From the NCBI GenBank assembly GCA_007449985.2, contig VIIQ02000240.1, forward strand, positions 62,001 to 126,000: a DNA stretch of 64,000 nt, read 5' to 3'. This document shows, one piece after another, positions 10,313-27,532 of this stretch (its first letter is position 1; each line of letters starts with the position of its first letter). Made by a program: the position numbers and the translations under genes. The stretch is from Desmodesmus armatus. Taxonomy: Eukaryota; Chlorophyta; Chlorophyceae; Sphaeropleales; Scenedesmaceae. The notes below the pieces were generated by a model. It had not been told where the DNA came from, did not search any database, and saw only the letters and a program-made list of their open reading frames with translations.

Positions 10313-11700
10313 CAGCGTCTGCACTGTACTAGCATGGCGGCGAGATTGCGGGTTGACGTTGGGTAATTTCGTGATCGTGATCGTGGAAAAACAATTCGTG
10401 ATCGACTGCCAGTCCCCAACTGTTGATGCAGGGCTGTTGATCGTTTTATCCTTATGTTTGTCGCCCGTTGATTTTGACAGGTGGCGGATTTGATAAGTTT
10501 TGGGTGTGGTATACAGGTATTCGCTCACGTCACAGCTGCAGATCTGCACACATGGTATTGCCCTACGTCCCTGTTCCTGACAGCCGTGTTGATACGGTTC
10601 AAAACACACAGCTCAGCGTGTACGTGTACTACAGTAGTAGTCCCGTGTCGATACAACGTTTCACACGTATCGGCTAGTAGCTTGTCACAGCAATGAGAGG
10701 AAAGGGCTGCACTACAAAGGCTGTGGGCACGACACACTTGACACTCTTCTGGGAGAGTTGTGAGGGTGATGTGTCAAATGATGCCCTACAGACTGGCCCC
10801 AACATGGGTCCCAAGCTTGACGCTTAGAACGTTGTAAATCATTTACAACGTAAATCACGGTAGTACCATGATTTACAACATCTTAAGCACCGTGCACCCT
10901 GGCAACATTCCTGACCTGCCAGGCCCACATTGAGTAGAAGAGACGGCTCACTACACAACTTGGCCAACATTCAACCCACAGTCACGTGAATACGGTATTC
11001 AGCAGCACATACACAGCCGCTGTGCACGGTGCACATGGCAAGTGCAACACTTCACCCAGCTATCAGAACAACACAACTCAACTCAACAGCATGCTACATA
11101 CCCCCACCAAGCCGTCTCAGCAGCTTCAAAAACATATATACGCCCCACTCAACTCAACTCAACCCATCACTTTAGCCTACATTTATTACAGGGTTTAGGG
11201 TTTAGGAAACTTTGGGGTTTCCACCATAGCTCACAGTCCGACTGTGTCTGCCTTGGCAAGGGGTCTGGTGACCTTTCGAGGCTAACAAGGCCCTCGCACT
11301 TGCCCACTTGGTCGTCGGCCTGCAGCGCACACCGATGAGAAACAGGCATGAGCACGGGCATGCAAGTGTGCTGTTGTACAGCAGCAGCATGTGTGCAGCA
11401 ATCAGCAGCATGTGTGAAGCAATCAGCGACATCAAGGCAGCAAGAGGATATCCTTGCAGCCGCGTTGCACTGCACAATCACTTCTTGCTGCTGCTGCTAC
11501 TAGTCACTAGTAGTGTAATACTCAAATGGGCCACGCCCTGCCTGACCGTTCTGATAAAAGCGAAAGCAGGACCCAACTTGCATTGCCAATGCAGCATCAG
11601 TACTCCTGAATTGATCACTCCTGCAGTGCTGAACCAGGAACATGTGGCTGGTGATGTGCTGTTGTGGATCCCACCCACAGTGTGCATCACACTCCCTACC
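10313..11700. other. No supported gene; palindromes and telomere-like motif
   Basis: Contains the palindrome cluster at 10829-10879, ACTCAACTCAAC-type short repeats (about 11065-11165) and a telomere-like GGGTTTAGGGTTTAGG at about 11192. No frame carries recognisable motifs. Confidence 0.5.
10829..10879. repeat. Nested palindromes
   Basis: ACGTTGTAAAT-C-ATTTACAACGT is a perfect 23-base palindrome (10829-10851). A second arm, ATGATTTACAAC (10868-10879), can also pair with GTTGTAAATCAT (10831-10842), so two alternative hairpins exist. Neighbouring ORFs do not use it. Confidence 0.85.
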
Positions 11701-11707
11701 TGCGCTA

Positions 11708-11880
11708 CTAGCAGTTTGTGCAGCCATCGATGTTAGTGTCTGCCGACACGCCCTTAGCACCCCCAGGCTTGTCGAAAGCGATGGCACCAGCACCCGCTAA
11801 CGCCCACTTTTTCTCAGCACGTGTCTTGACACCACCCTTCACCACATCACCACAAGCGGCTGGTGGCATGCAGCTGTGGA
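11708..11880 (-). pseudogene. Duplicate of the last exon of the 11955-13286 gene
   Basis: Encodes CGDVVKGGVKTRAEKKWA ... ending IDGCTNC-stop, about 90% like the real last exon 247 bases away. The first part of the exon (SGNSKAEGEAS) and its acceptor are missing. The nearest CAG upstream would put the frame out of phase, so it is a decayed 3'-end copy rather than a usable alternative exon. Confidence 0.7.
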
Positions 11881-11954
11881 TCAACACACTCCCTACTTGT
11901 CTTCTCCCCCGACCCCCCCCCCCCCACCCACACACCCAGCCCTTACCTGCTCTA

Positions 11955-13286
11955 TCAGCAGTTTGTGCAGGCATCGGTGTCAGTGTCTGCCGACACGCCC
12001 TTAGCACCCCCAGGCTTGTCGAAAGCGATGGCACCAGCACCGGCAAACGCCCACTTCTTCTCAGCACGTGTCCTGACACCTCCCTTCACCACATCACCAC
12101 TGGCCGAAGCTTCACCCTCAGCTTTGGAGTTGCCGGACTGCAAGCAAAAAGCAAGTATGCAGGGCGGCCTGAGGATTTGGCTCGACAGGCTGGCGGTTTG
12201 GTGCAGTATCAGATATTGCATGAACAATACTGCATGAACAGTGCACTGTATTGTGCTGGCGTGAAAGGGAGGCCAGTGAGCAGCCCGCCGGCTGCCATGA
12301 CCCGAGCCTAGCTTAGCGCCTCAATGACACAGGCACTGCCCTTGAGTCAAGGCTCTTGACTGGCAGTCACAGCAGCAGACAGTAGCATCCCGCACCACAT
12401 TCCGCACTAACCATGAACTCACTTTTCAGGCCGTCACATTGACACACATGCATGGTGCAAAAAATCCATGCAACAGTGCCGTCACGGTATCATGCGGTGA
12501 GTGGTATCATGCGGTGAGTGCTAAGCACGCGCACATGGTTGCCCTGCGCTCACCTCGCCAGAGCCTTTTCTGTTGTATGCAAGAGACGCGCTGTAGCTAT
12601 AGGCCACTCCACGAGCCTTCCCATCCACGCTGAACTTGAGACCCTTGCCATCATCTCCTCCTGCAAATAGCACGACACATAGTCTTTTTTTGTAACGATA
12701 AGGGGGTCGGACCCCCACCGGCTGGCCACACACACAACAACCAAAGCTGCCGGGAACCCCAGGTCTAGCCTCACGCACGTAGTCGCACACATCGTCCTCG
12801 CCAGCGTCTGTTGTGCTGCCACAGTGTTGACGAATGCTGACCATCTGCCCAATGCAACAGTGTGATTCTATGTTTTGATAATACAGAAATGCAACATAGC
12901 AGAATAGACTCTGGATGCTGGAGGAAGGCAGACACCCAACCGTTGGGCATGACACCCAACACTACGACCAGGATGGTTTGTCAGCCTGACTCACGTCCGA
13001 GCTTGATCTTCGCTGGCAGCATCCGACGTGGAGCCATGGCTTCCTCTTGGTCCTGAGGGCTTGCTCCTGAAGCGCAAGATACCACAGACAGCTGCTGTGG
13101 TGCACTACCTTGCATACCCACATCCGGTTTGCCCAGCAACCTGACACGACCTGAACGCTGATAAGTTGACAAGGGAGCGATGTGTCTGTGATGCGAGGCC
13201 CAGCATGCGCTGAACAATATCCACTCACCTGCAATCAGCGCCAGCATGGCGAAGAGTCCCAAGACAAGGAGCGCGTGGCGAGCCAT
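11955..13286 (-). CDS. Small secreted protein, four exons, 167 aa, unknown family
   Basis: Exons on the minus strand: 13229-13286, 12995-13150, 12554-12660 and 11955-12137. All junctions are GT..AG and in phase, which supports the model. The start ATG (13284-13286) opens a classic signal peptide: Arg at 3, then about 15 hydrophobic residues (ALLVLGLFAMLALIAG) with cleavage likely after AIAG. The mature part is basic and glycine-rich: KPDVGMQGSAPQQLS, an EEAMAPRRMLPAKIKLGR segment, then LKFSVDGKARGVAYSYS, AEKKWAFAGAGAIAFDKP, and a Cys-containing end (DACTNC). No transmembrane segment, lectin or protease motif is seen. The role is unknown; export or the cell wall is likely. The intron between exons 2 and 3 holds a SINE-like repeat (12683-12755). 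Confidence 0.65.
12683..12755 (-). mobile_element. SINE-like repeat copy A
   Basis: Read on the minus strand: GGCTGTTGTGTGTGTGGCCAG type head, then GGTGGGGGTCCGACCCCC (a tRNA T-arm/B-box-like hairpin), then a short tail ending in A7. Related copies lie at 18105-18165, 18482-18530, 33120-33189 and 33380-33456. Confidence 0.5.
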
Positions 13287-13869
13287 AACGACGAATTATG
13301 AAGTACTGCAGCGTACTACTCAGGTCGCGCAAGGTGACTTAGGCTGCCACATGCTTTCACCGGTTGTTGGTCACCCCTTTTCAACAGCTAGCAGTCCGTC
13401 AGTCTGGCAGCAAACCCCGAACCCCGAGGTTGTTGGTCTCGTACCAATGGTTGGGCGCGGTGCAAATTGGCGCGCAACCGAACCTTGGACAATTCATTGT
13501 TGATGGCAGTACTCTTGTTTGGTTACACAATCGCTATCATCAGGGCTGCGACAACGCCACGACCAACATTGGCATCTCTCGGTTGCACCCGACGTTGCAC
13601 CCGACCGACGTTGCACCCGACCGACCCCAGGGGTGGCGCATCTCTTTGCACATAGCGCAACCAGACCCCGTCGATCACCTTACAATGTCCGTCACGCTGA
13701 TGCCGCTCCGCTCCACAGCTTGGATGGTCCCCGCTGTTGTGGCAGTGCTGACGCTCGCGAAGCATTTGCGTTAGCGTTGGTTACCGATACCATACGACTG
13801 TTACAGCCATACAAATTGGACGCTTGCAGTGAGGAATGCGTCAACAATGGGTCGTCTGCAACACTCGAC

Positions 13870-14220
13870 TGCATTCTGATGTCAGTCAGGCACTCAGCAA
13901 CCCTCAGCCACACTGCATTGCCCTGCCGCAGGGCGGCCCTGCCCCCTCGCCCACCAACACAGCTGTCAACTGGTCCAGCACTCAATCACAACCACACACA
14001 ACCACAAAGCGACCGCACCAGGCTGGTAAACAACCGCAAGAAAAGACCGCAAGGCACTTCACTACTCGGCTGTTCCACTGCGCTCCTGCATGTAAGCCGC
14101 CAGCACCTTGCTCTTATGGTTGATCCCCAGCCAAGCACTCAGCAACCCTCGCCAAACTGCATTGCCCTGCCTTGCCCCCTTTTGCTTTGTCACGAACACA
14201 GCAGTCAGCTGGTCCAGCAC
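13870..14220 (-). pseudogene. Two decayed 3'-end copies of the OPR-like gene's last exon
   Basis: At 14062-14215 the minus strand reads LDQLTAVFV ... GINHKSKVLAAYMQERSGTAE-stop. At about 13880-14010 a more damaged copy keeps GG(R/K)AA ... RVAECL. Both repeat the tail of the real exon (14310-14569), lie directly downstream of it and carry indels. They follow the rule that exon-tail copies sit 3' of the true exon. Confidence 0.75.
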
Positions 14221-14309
14221 ACAACCACACAACCACACATCACACTCACACTCAACCACAAAGCGACCGCACCAGGCTATCAACAAGCAACACAAGAGTC
14301 GCCAAACGA

Positions 14310-19023
<4,714 letters not shown>

Positions 19024-19056
19024 CACGGAATCCAGATCAGACTGATCTCGGAACAA

Positions 19057-19861
19057 CGGAAGGTGACAGGTTGTTGAGCAGGCAGACTAGCACCAGTGGA
19101 TCTATCGACACGGCTGGTGTTGGGTCAACCGTAGCTTCAGAGCCCCACCGTAAAGCGCTGCCGGTCAAACCTTCAAGGCTTGGATGACCACAAAATAACT
19201 GACAGGCAGTCTGATGCAGTTTCTTGTCCCCTTGGGGTAGGGATCAGTTGAAAGTGACACACCCACTTTTTTTACCAGGCTCCCCGAGAGGCCCTACCCC
19301 CTGGGGCACTGCCTGGAAGGGGAAAGCCCTATGCCCCCCCCCCCCTCCCCAAGGCCCCAGACTGCCCTGTTTTCAAGGCAATTGCAGGCTTTGCAGCAGT
19401 CCGTCTTCACGGCACAATGCCCCCACCCATGGGGGCATGCTCCTGAGCCAGAATGCCCCAAGCCCTCCCCCCTGCTGAAAAAAGTCCCTGTGGCAGTTTC
19501 AAATAATCTCTACCCTTGCAGCCTCTGGAGACAACTGCACCATTTAGTGTACCCTGAGGACCATCGTCTGTCTGCACAATCAGCTGGCACGTCAGCTCCG
19601 GCCCACAGTATCTAGCAGCTACTTGCCATACCATCCAGCTGCGGTCAGTCCTCAAACCAGTCGAAGCGGGAAACCCTATGCCGTTTGCACGTCAAGGGGT
19701 TGTGTCCCATGGCGTTTGTACGTCAGCGGAGTGTGTTCAACCTCATCATTTTGAGACAGTCAGGTATAAGGGGTTTGCATCTGTGGAAAGCCTGACAGTG
19801 TGCCCACCAGCAGCAGCAGCAGCAGGTCTAGATGCACCAGCACCAGCACCAGCACCAGCAC

Positions 19862-19923
<62 letters not shown>

Positions 19924-21007
19924 TCCAGGCGTCTCAGCACCTCCAGCCTGAGCACCTGCAGCACACTGCTTGAAAGTGGTGCAGTTTGGCACTCCAGCAG
20001 TTGGTGCGCCCTGTTCATCCTGCTGTGCCAAGCCACCACATGTGTCGCCTGCTGCCGTGGATCTGGTAGTAGGGCAGTGATAACTAGAAGTTATAACAAC
20101 TGCAACATCATGGGGGTAGCCTGTCAGCCAGCCTGGCAGCTGCCTGCACGTCGCACATGCTACGGCTGAGTCATTGATCAACATTGATCAACTGCAATCG
20201 TGCACTTGGTCTTGCGTATATGTGACTGCCGTAGGAAGCCAGTGAGTGGTGCATTGCGTCTGTTGCGTCTGCTATGACAGGCAGCCACGGTAATACTGCT
20301 GGCAGAGGACTGGAGCTTCAGAGGTCTCATGCGTTATAGAAGCTTGCAAGTCCCTTCCTCTGCTTCTACTTGACAGTCAAGGATGTGCTGGAGGTTTTAA
20401 ACACCTTTTGTGGAGCCTTCTCAGCCAGCCCCGCAGCTGAGCAAGCACACTGCACTTGCAGGAGCATAAGGACCTCTGATTGGTATGACATGACTCACCC
20501 CCAACATCCCAGCTGCGCTGGAAGAGCACTTTGTGCCATCAACCCTGTAAGAATTGTTTCCGGCTGCAGCCAAGTGTTTTATATTGGGCGTCCCACCGTC
20601 TCAGCAGTAAGCGTCTACGGACTGGTATCATGACTAGCTCGCGCACAGAGCGTCGCTGTCGTAACCAGTACGGCATGCTCCTGGCATATACCCAGACAAG
20701 GTGCTTCAACCTTTGCTGCTGGCAGGTGGAACTTCAACCTCGAGAGTGTTAGTAGTGCATGAGCTCGGGGTATTCAGGGACCGGGTTACTACTACACTGC
20801 AAGAGGTCTTGGAGGGGTTTCAGTGCGTTCAGCTGGCATAGTTCTAAGTCATAAGACAGACAGGCATCGCGATTGTAGCCAAGGAAGGGCGACAAGCAAT
20901 AGCCTTACCCCGCTCCACTAGTAGGGCTGACGTCTGTACGCCGTCTACCAAAGGATCGCACAAGACGAAAGTAGAGGATGTGTTTGGGCGTGAGGTGGGC
21001 TCGCTGA
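19057..21007. other. No supported gene; Ala/Gly-coding repeat at 19809-19925
   Basis: A (CAGCAC)n / (CAG)n tract at 19828-19925 opens all frames. The minus-strand frame 19746-20039 (PLSSSVLQVLRLEVLRRLD, then Ala and Gly-Ala runs) could be an upstream exon of the OPR-like gene, but I see no supporting splice phase. A 5' leader of the SBP gene presumably occupies the right end. Confidence 0.4.
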
Positions 21008-23540
21008 ATGTCGACTGGCTACTGCAAAATATCTCGCACCGTCCAACGTCGCATGTCATCTGTGCGCAGTGTCCCGGAGAGCCCCAAAAGAACCTCTCAA
21101 ATCATGCACAAGAGGTGCAGGGACGCTCCAAGGTGCCAGGTGGGTCTCGTGAAGAGATAGATGGCAGATTGCAACAGATATGTTGTTGGTATCTGGAAGG
21201 GGGCTTCTTCAGGCACCAGGATCACATCTTCATGTTGCCCAGAACACATTTAAGCGCTGAATATGGCTTTGAGGCGACGACCGTCTCCATCAGGTTGAAG
21301 CATCACCCCGCTTCAATTCAATCCCTCGCACCCTGCAGGTACTGGGCTGCTGTACCGACCTGACAGACGCAAAGCTGTACTACCAGCGCAAGCTGCTTTG
21401 TCCAGCGCACATGCAGGTGGGGTGGGGGCACCATTGTAACCTTACGATCTTGCTGACTTTGTCGTACAACAATGAGCCAGCTCTGCCAAAGTGGCCCCAA
21501 CAATTGTTACCAATGCTCGTTTACGCATTCAGAGCTTCAAGCACAGTATTTGCAGTTCTCGCGCTACGATGGCAGCGACAACACCTGCCCCAACTTGGTG
21601 CCACCCTGACAAGCTTATGTGCTGATAAAGGGTGTGTGAGAGATGGTGGTGGTGGTAAAGGTGGAGGTGGTGGTGGTGTATTCCACAGGGGTGGTGCAAC
21701 CACACATTTCTTCAGGTGTGCATGGCAGGTTTTGGTCCCCGCCCCTTCGGTGAACCCACATGCCGTACTGAATGCAGGCTGACGCCGTGCTTGCAACTGG
21801 ATCTGAGGGGCCGTTGAGGTTCTGCTTCCAGTGTGGCAAGCTCCAGGACCTGGCGGATTTTGATGCAAATAAGCGGTGAGCTGCATGTTACAATACAAGG
21901 GCCCTCGCCATGGCTGGCCGCTTCTGCCGCAACCAGCTGCTTGCTTTCCAGCACCTGAATCACCCGTTGGAACGTGTGTGATAACGACCAGCACAGCTTC
22001 CGGACGCCATGCCAGTGAGACACACAGCAGGATGCCCTTGACCAGGACATGCCTGCACGAAGGTGTCCTGCACGCCACACACGCCACATGTGTAAAAGGC
22101 ATGTGCTTCTCGCCTGTGTTGTCAGTGGTCCCAGTAACCATGTGCACTGCATGGTTTTCAACGCACGTGCTGGCTGTATATCTGTCCCACAGGTCATGCA
22201 GGCGGCGCCTGCAGCAAAGGCGCGACAACCCCAGGAACAAAAAAGGCGGGAACAGCCGCAGCAGCTGCAGCAGCGCAACTGGCGCACCCGCCGCCAGCAC
22301 AGCAGCATACACAGACTGCCAGCTGACAGCACACAATTCTGAGACCCTCCAGGGGCTCCAAGCCTCTGTCAGCAACGCAGCAGCTCTAGATGAGCTTCTG
22401 CTGGCAGGTTCTGCGGAGCTGAGCGCGTCCTGCGACCCCTACCTGCAGCTGCTGCAGCCGGTCAGCCCCCAGTCTGCCTCAGCAGCGTCGGGCCTTACCA
22501 GCAGCAGCGAGCAAGGCGCTTGGGACACATCCTCACCACTGCCGCATGGCGCATGGACTGCTGAGGCTTCCTGTGGTGCCCTCCAGCAGACAGGCAGCGC
22601 CGCTCAGCACAGCCTGCGGGGCTTTGGTCAGCTGATGCCCGAGGCATCTGCTGCATCCTCTGAGGCCGCGTGCTGGCAGCCTTACGGCAGCAGCTACCCA
22701 GCAGCAGGGAATCCTGCAGCCCCGGCAGTAGCAGCCGCAGTAGCAGCGCCAGCACTGGTGGCAGACTTTGGCGCCCTGCAGCTGCCTCCCCTGGAGGACT
22801 TGCTCTCTGAGGGTGTGAGCGACGCAGACTGCCTGCAGTGGGTGCTTGAGAGCGAGCTGACAGCAGCGGCCTTGGACGCAGCCATTGCCAACCGCAACAG
22901 CGTGGTCCTTGACCATGAGAGCCAGCAGCTGTCCCAGCATCTGGCAGCCGTGCTGGTGCAGGACAGCGGCCTCTTCGGCCCCAGCACCTCAGCACAGCCC
23001 ATGCAGGCGCAGGACAGCGGCCTGTTTGGCCCCAGCACATCAGCACAGCCCATGCAAGGCCTCCAGCACGGGCAGCAGTCCTGCACCATGCCCCTCGGTG
23101 CACACATGGCTCCTGCAGCCCCAGCCGGCGGCGCCCTGTATAGCCAGCACAGCGTGGTGGCCAGCACAGTGTCCTGCAGCAGCAGCATGGATTTTGGCGC
23201 CAAAATCGCATGCAGCAGCCCTGCTGCGTGCTGGGGCGCCACTGGTGTGCTGGGCTCCTGCATGCCATGTGCACCTGCAGGACAGCTGCTGCCCCCCATG
23301 CATGCGGCCTCTGCATGCTCCGGCAACTTCATGCCAGCACAGGTGCCCACTGTTGCCGACTGCTTTGCGCAGCCTGGTGTGCAGCAGCAGCTCGCACCGG
23401 CAGGCATGGCGGGCTTTGATGTGGCCATGGCGGGAACGTCAGTGCTGGCAGGCCAGGCCGCAAGGCTGACTCAGCTGCGCATGCAGATGGCCGACCTGCA
23501 AAGCCGCGTTGCCGCGCTGCGCCAGCAGCTGGGGCTGTGA
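21008..23540 (+). CDS. SBP-box (SQUAMOSA promoter-binding-like) transcription factor, 551 aa
   Basis: Exons 21008-21139, 21339-21416, 21778-21875 and 22193-23540; every junction is GT..AG and in phase. The ATG at 21008 follows an in-frame TGA at 21005. The SBP domain spans exons 1-4. First zinc site: RCQ|VLGC ... LLCPAH (C-x4-C ... C-x2-H). Second: FCFQCGKLQDLADFDANKR|SCRRRL, followed by the basic nuclear-localisation stretch RRRLQQRRDNPRNKK. SBP factors bind GTAC cores in the nucleus. In the second site the usual His of C-x2-C-x3-H is Gln here. The rest is Ala/Ser/Gln-rich, probably an activation region, and includes a direct repeat (QDSGLFGPSTSAQPMQ twice, residues ~380-410). It ends in a short coiled coil (LTQLRMQMADLQSRVAALRQ). 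It lacks ankyrin repeats, so it is unlikely to be CRR1. No exon copies are seen around this gene. Confidence 0.8.
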
Positions 23541-23592
23541 AGTGCTGGCCTTCAGGACTTGCCCTGGTCTTTGCTGTGTGGCAAAGGTGATG

Positions 23593-23597
23593 TGTAA
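23593..23597 (+). promoter_or_regulatory. TGTAA polyadenylation motif of the SBP gene
   Basis: TGTAA 53 bases after the stop. This pentamer is the usual poly(A) signal in chlorophyte algae. Confidence 0.4.
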
Positions 23598-26477
23598 GTT
23601 GCGCAAGCGGCGGTTGGGCATTGCACGGGCGTAGTGCCCTGCCTGTCACAGCAGCTTGTCGGTAGTTGACACAGAAGGCACATGGTCTTCATGCTGGAGT
23701 AGTAAGTAATGTGCTTCTGCAGGCAGCATGCCTTCCATGTGTAGCTTCTGAGGTGGCTTGTTCACTTTGAAAAATGCCTGGAAACATCCAGAATGCAGCA
23801 TGACCACCTCCTTGCTTGATGGCTGTGTCAGGCTTGTCAGCACGTCAGGAGGACGTTCGACGTGCTTTTTTGTATGATGCAGGTCATGTTGGCTTGCTCC
23901 TAACAAGGTTTGGTTTGTGAAGGTCCCGGCCTTGTGGCTGGCTTAGGTGATTTTTGAAAGGCGCTTGCAGCACAACATATGCGTGGCAAGGCGGCATCAG
24001 AACACATTGGTGCATACCTTTGCTTACATAGTGGTCAAATGGCAGCTGCTGGCTGGGACGGGGCTTGCTTGGTGTTGGTTAAGAGTGGCCTCCCCTGAAT
24101 GCATGGCTTGCCATTTCTTTATCCTGCGGACTGTGTACAAGCGGACACGTCCCGTGTTTCCAGGCGTGTGTTTGGTGGTGGCATGTGCGGTATTTGCGTC
24201 GAGTAAATGCTCAACAGAGCAACAGTAGGGGCGTTGGTGTGTGAGATTGTCTGTGTGCGCATGTGTCATACTCCAACTGTGTGCATGTGTCATGCTCAAC
24301 ATGAGCGACAGTGGGGGCGTGTGTGTGAGATTGTCTGTGTGTGTGGGTGGGTAGACACAGGGAGGTGTGTCACATTTCCACCTGGACCATTTGTGCGTCT
24401 GCCAACATGCGTGTCTCATCCTACGCGGCTACCTTACTTTTCTGAGAACAGGCCTTGTACTGTGGGCGAGTGCTTTGACTTGTGCCCAGCTACCCCTTTC
24501 TTTCCGGCAACACATGCTGGTCCTCTTGATTTGCAGCTGACAGCACTCTCAAAAGGCAGGCAGCACGCTGCTGAGACTTGAGCACGGTTGGATTGCGCAC
24601 TGTTTTTGCCGGGCATAGTGTCTTCACCCCAAGCCGTGTTGGCTGCCCACTTACTAGTGCGTTGTGAAAGGTGCGCTGAGAGCGTTTGGAGCTTTCGAAG
24701 CAGCACTTGTCCCAACACCACAGGTTGCTGTTACCAGTTGCGTTTGCGCGTGTCGATTTTATGTTGGTCTTGCACGGCTTTACTGTTTGTGTCTGTGGCT
24801 GTCTGTTGACAGCCCTAACAGCACTCTCAGCAGGGGTTTACCCCCTTGTTAGGATGCACCCTGCGGTCCATGAGCACTAGGCAGCTGCAAGGACTTGTCT
24901 GGCAGTCCCTGTGCCACAGGAGTGCATCTAGAGCTTGTCTTGATCTGTTTTAGCTTGCTGCACCAAAAACTGTGTGCAGTACTGCCCCCTTTTGGGCAGA
25001 TGTTAGTGTACATAAGCTGTTCGATAGCTGAGGCTTGTGCAGGCACAGTAAGGTTTCAACGGTCAGTGGCTCCATCCACGCGACCTGACTCATGGGTTTG
25101 TCTGGCTGTGTCTAATTGGCAGCGCATGCGTTGTGACTTGCACAGGCCTCAGGCACCGACCATATCTTCGGTCATGGTTGTTTTGTTGTTGTGGTGGTGG
25201 TGGTGGTGGTGGTGGTGGTCGTTGTCGTTATTGTTATGAGACTGAAGTGTGGTTGGTTGGTTGCACAGGCACAGCTGTGCTTTGCTTTTCACTTTGCGGA
25301 GCGTGGCGCAGGTGCATCATGCTGCGCGCGCCGTGCTGTGTTGTCTTGTTGTTGTTGGAAGGCCATTTCCGGCCCCCTGTGTGGTTGCGAGCTGCGTGTT
25401 TCTTGCAAACCTTGCAGACCTTGGTCTGTGACGTGGACATGCAGCGGTTCTGGCCCCCGGTTGGCCGCAGCTTCAAGTTGGTGGAAGCTGACTGGATGGT
25501 TGCAGGAAGCTGACTGGACGGTTGCAGGAAGCTGACTGGACTGTTGCAGGAAGCTGACTGGACGGTTGCATCGTGACAGCACGGGTCTGCTGCTCAGCAG
25601 CATGTACATGTGCACCAGCAGGCATTGGGTTGTTGGCTCGACATAGTGAGCATGAGAAGGGCCTGCCCTTCTACCAGCTCTTCTGCCAAGGGCTGAGAGC
25701 AGTATCCAGACTGTGTCTGTTCATTTCATTCTGGTCGTGCCGCTGCCGGGATGGCTTTGCCCGCATGCGTGGTGCCGACCACCCCAAGTCTGCTGTTTGC
25801 TAAGTAGCACTCAAGGTTCGCTTGAGGTAGCAGCTGTGGTATCTATGCTGTGGCTGCTAATCTCCCTGGCTTTTGGTTGGTTGCTGTTTGGGAGGCTATG
25901 CTGCTGCAGACACACTTCAGACAGCAGGCCACCTGATCATGATGATTGGACTTCCGTGTTCCATGGTATGCTCCACTAGGGTTTGGTTGGTTTCAAAAGG
26001 GGCTTGCTGCTTGGGCTGGCTAACTTGCATGCGTACGGGCAGGGGGGTAGCGGCAACCACGCTTTAGGATCTCAGCGCAAAGAACATCTGTGCGGTTGTT
26101 GTGCTTTTTGGGTGTGCTGGTCTTGCCTGCCGCTCGTTGCAGGCCTTCTAGGGCCGTTGCTGGGTGTGTTGGGTGTTGTAGGTTGAAATAGATGCCCCCA
26201 GAACGGGCTCTCAATGCTCACTTTGCCCCACTGCCTTGCTTGTGCAGCATAGCGCTCACACACAGTGACTGTGCTGTCAGCGCGTGAACAGCGGCTCTTT
26301 GCCGCTTTGTCCCCTGTCTCCCATCAATTGTGTGGGGTGAATCCTACATTTCCTGAATCAACAGAAGGCACCCTTGACAGCTCGTTGAGTCTTGCTACAA
26401 GGCGTGTTGCATTTGCTGAAGTGAAGCGATGGGTGCGGCTGTCCTGGTTTCTGGCGCCTCTCAGGGCGGCGTTGTAT

Positions 26478-26510
26478 TTACATGGTTCAGGCTCAGCCTG
26501 AACCATGTAA
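26478..26510. repeat. Perfect 33-base palindrome
   Basis: TTACATGGTTCAGGCT-C-AGCCTGAACCATGTAA, directly followed by (CAGTAA)3-like repeats. Confidence 0.9.
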
Positions 26511-27532
26511 CAGTAACAGTAACAGTATTTGTCTTTGCTGCATCCTGTTGGCAGTATGTAGGTTTGTGCTGAGATACCGCAACGTACGTTGAGCAGTGTG
26601 TTTTGCACACGCTCGCACTGGTGCCTTGTTGCCTGTAGGTGTGGCTTGCGAGAGCCAGTTCGGTCAAGACAAGGCTGATACTGCCGACGTGTTGTTTTCA
26701 GGGTCGGCAAGTGTGTTTCAAGGTCTGCAAGAAGTTGTTGGTGTGGCTGCTGGGGTATCAGAACCCTGTTTGTTGGGCCCTAGCAGTGCGTATTCGCTCT
26801 GCTCTTGCGACTGCTCTTGACCGCGGTCGCTGCTGCGCCTAGCATGTAGATACTGCTCAAGGATGGTGTGTGGTGGACGAAGGGATTCTTTTCAGGGTGT
26901 CCGGGAATCTGTGCAAGCCAGGTTGAGTGCGGTGGCCGAAGGGCTTACTGATGGGGCTTGTGCCTGGCCCAATTGAGGCAGTTGATCCTTTCTGTTGTGT
27001 TCACTCTATTGGGGAGGTGATAGTGAGGCCGCAGCTACAGAGTCAGCACACAGCTGTGTGTTGTCTCAAAATGGCGCGAAGCGTTGCGGTCAAATGCATG
27101 CGCGCACCAGCTATGTGTGGACGTGCGTGGGGTGATTCTGTTGGTATATAGGTCTTCAGCCCGCCAGAACGGGGCTTGATTTGTGGTTGGTATAGCCTCA
27201 AAAGCTTGCCAACGTTGAGTAGTGGGATGCTGCAATTGATTTCTTTTCTGCCATTCGCACCATGTCTGCTTGGCAGTAGTCTACAAGAAAGTTGGGTGCG
27301 CTCTAAGACAGTCCTACAGGCCGGTGGTGCATGCAGGCTTTTACTGAACGATGGTATGCACGTCGTGCACATCCATGTGCATTTGATAGAACCACGCAAG
27401 CCACAGATGGGGTACGACCCAGTTGCGGGCTTGCTTGTTGCCCAGGTGGCGGGCGCGTATGAGTTCACTGTCGTTCTGCCAGCACACGCATGGAGTTTTG
27501 CACACGTTTCTGTGTTACATGCATGTAAAAGT

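Noticed and set aside
22495..23428. Minus-strand frames opposite the SBP gene
   Set aside because: Shadow frames. The plus strand has the SBP domain with in-phase splicing.
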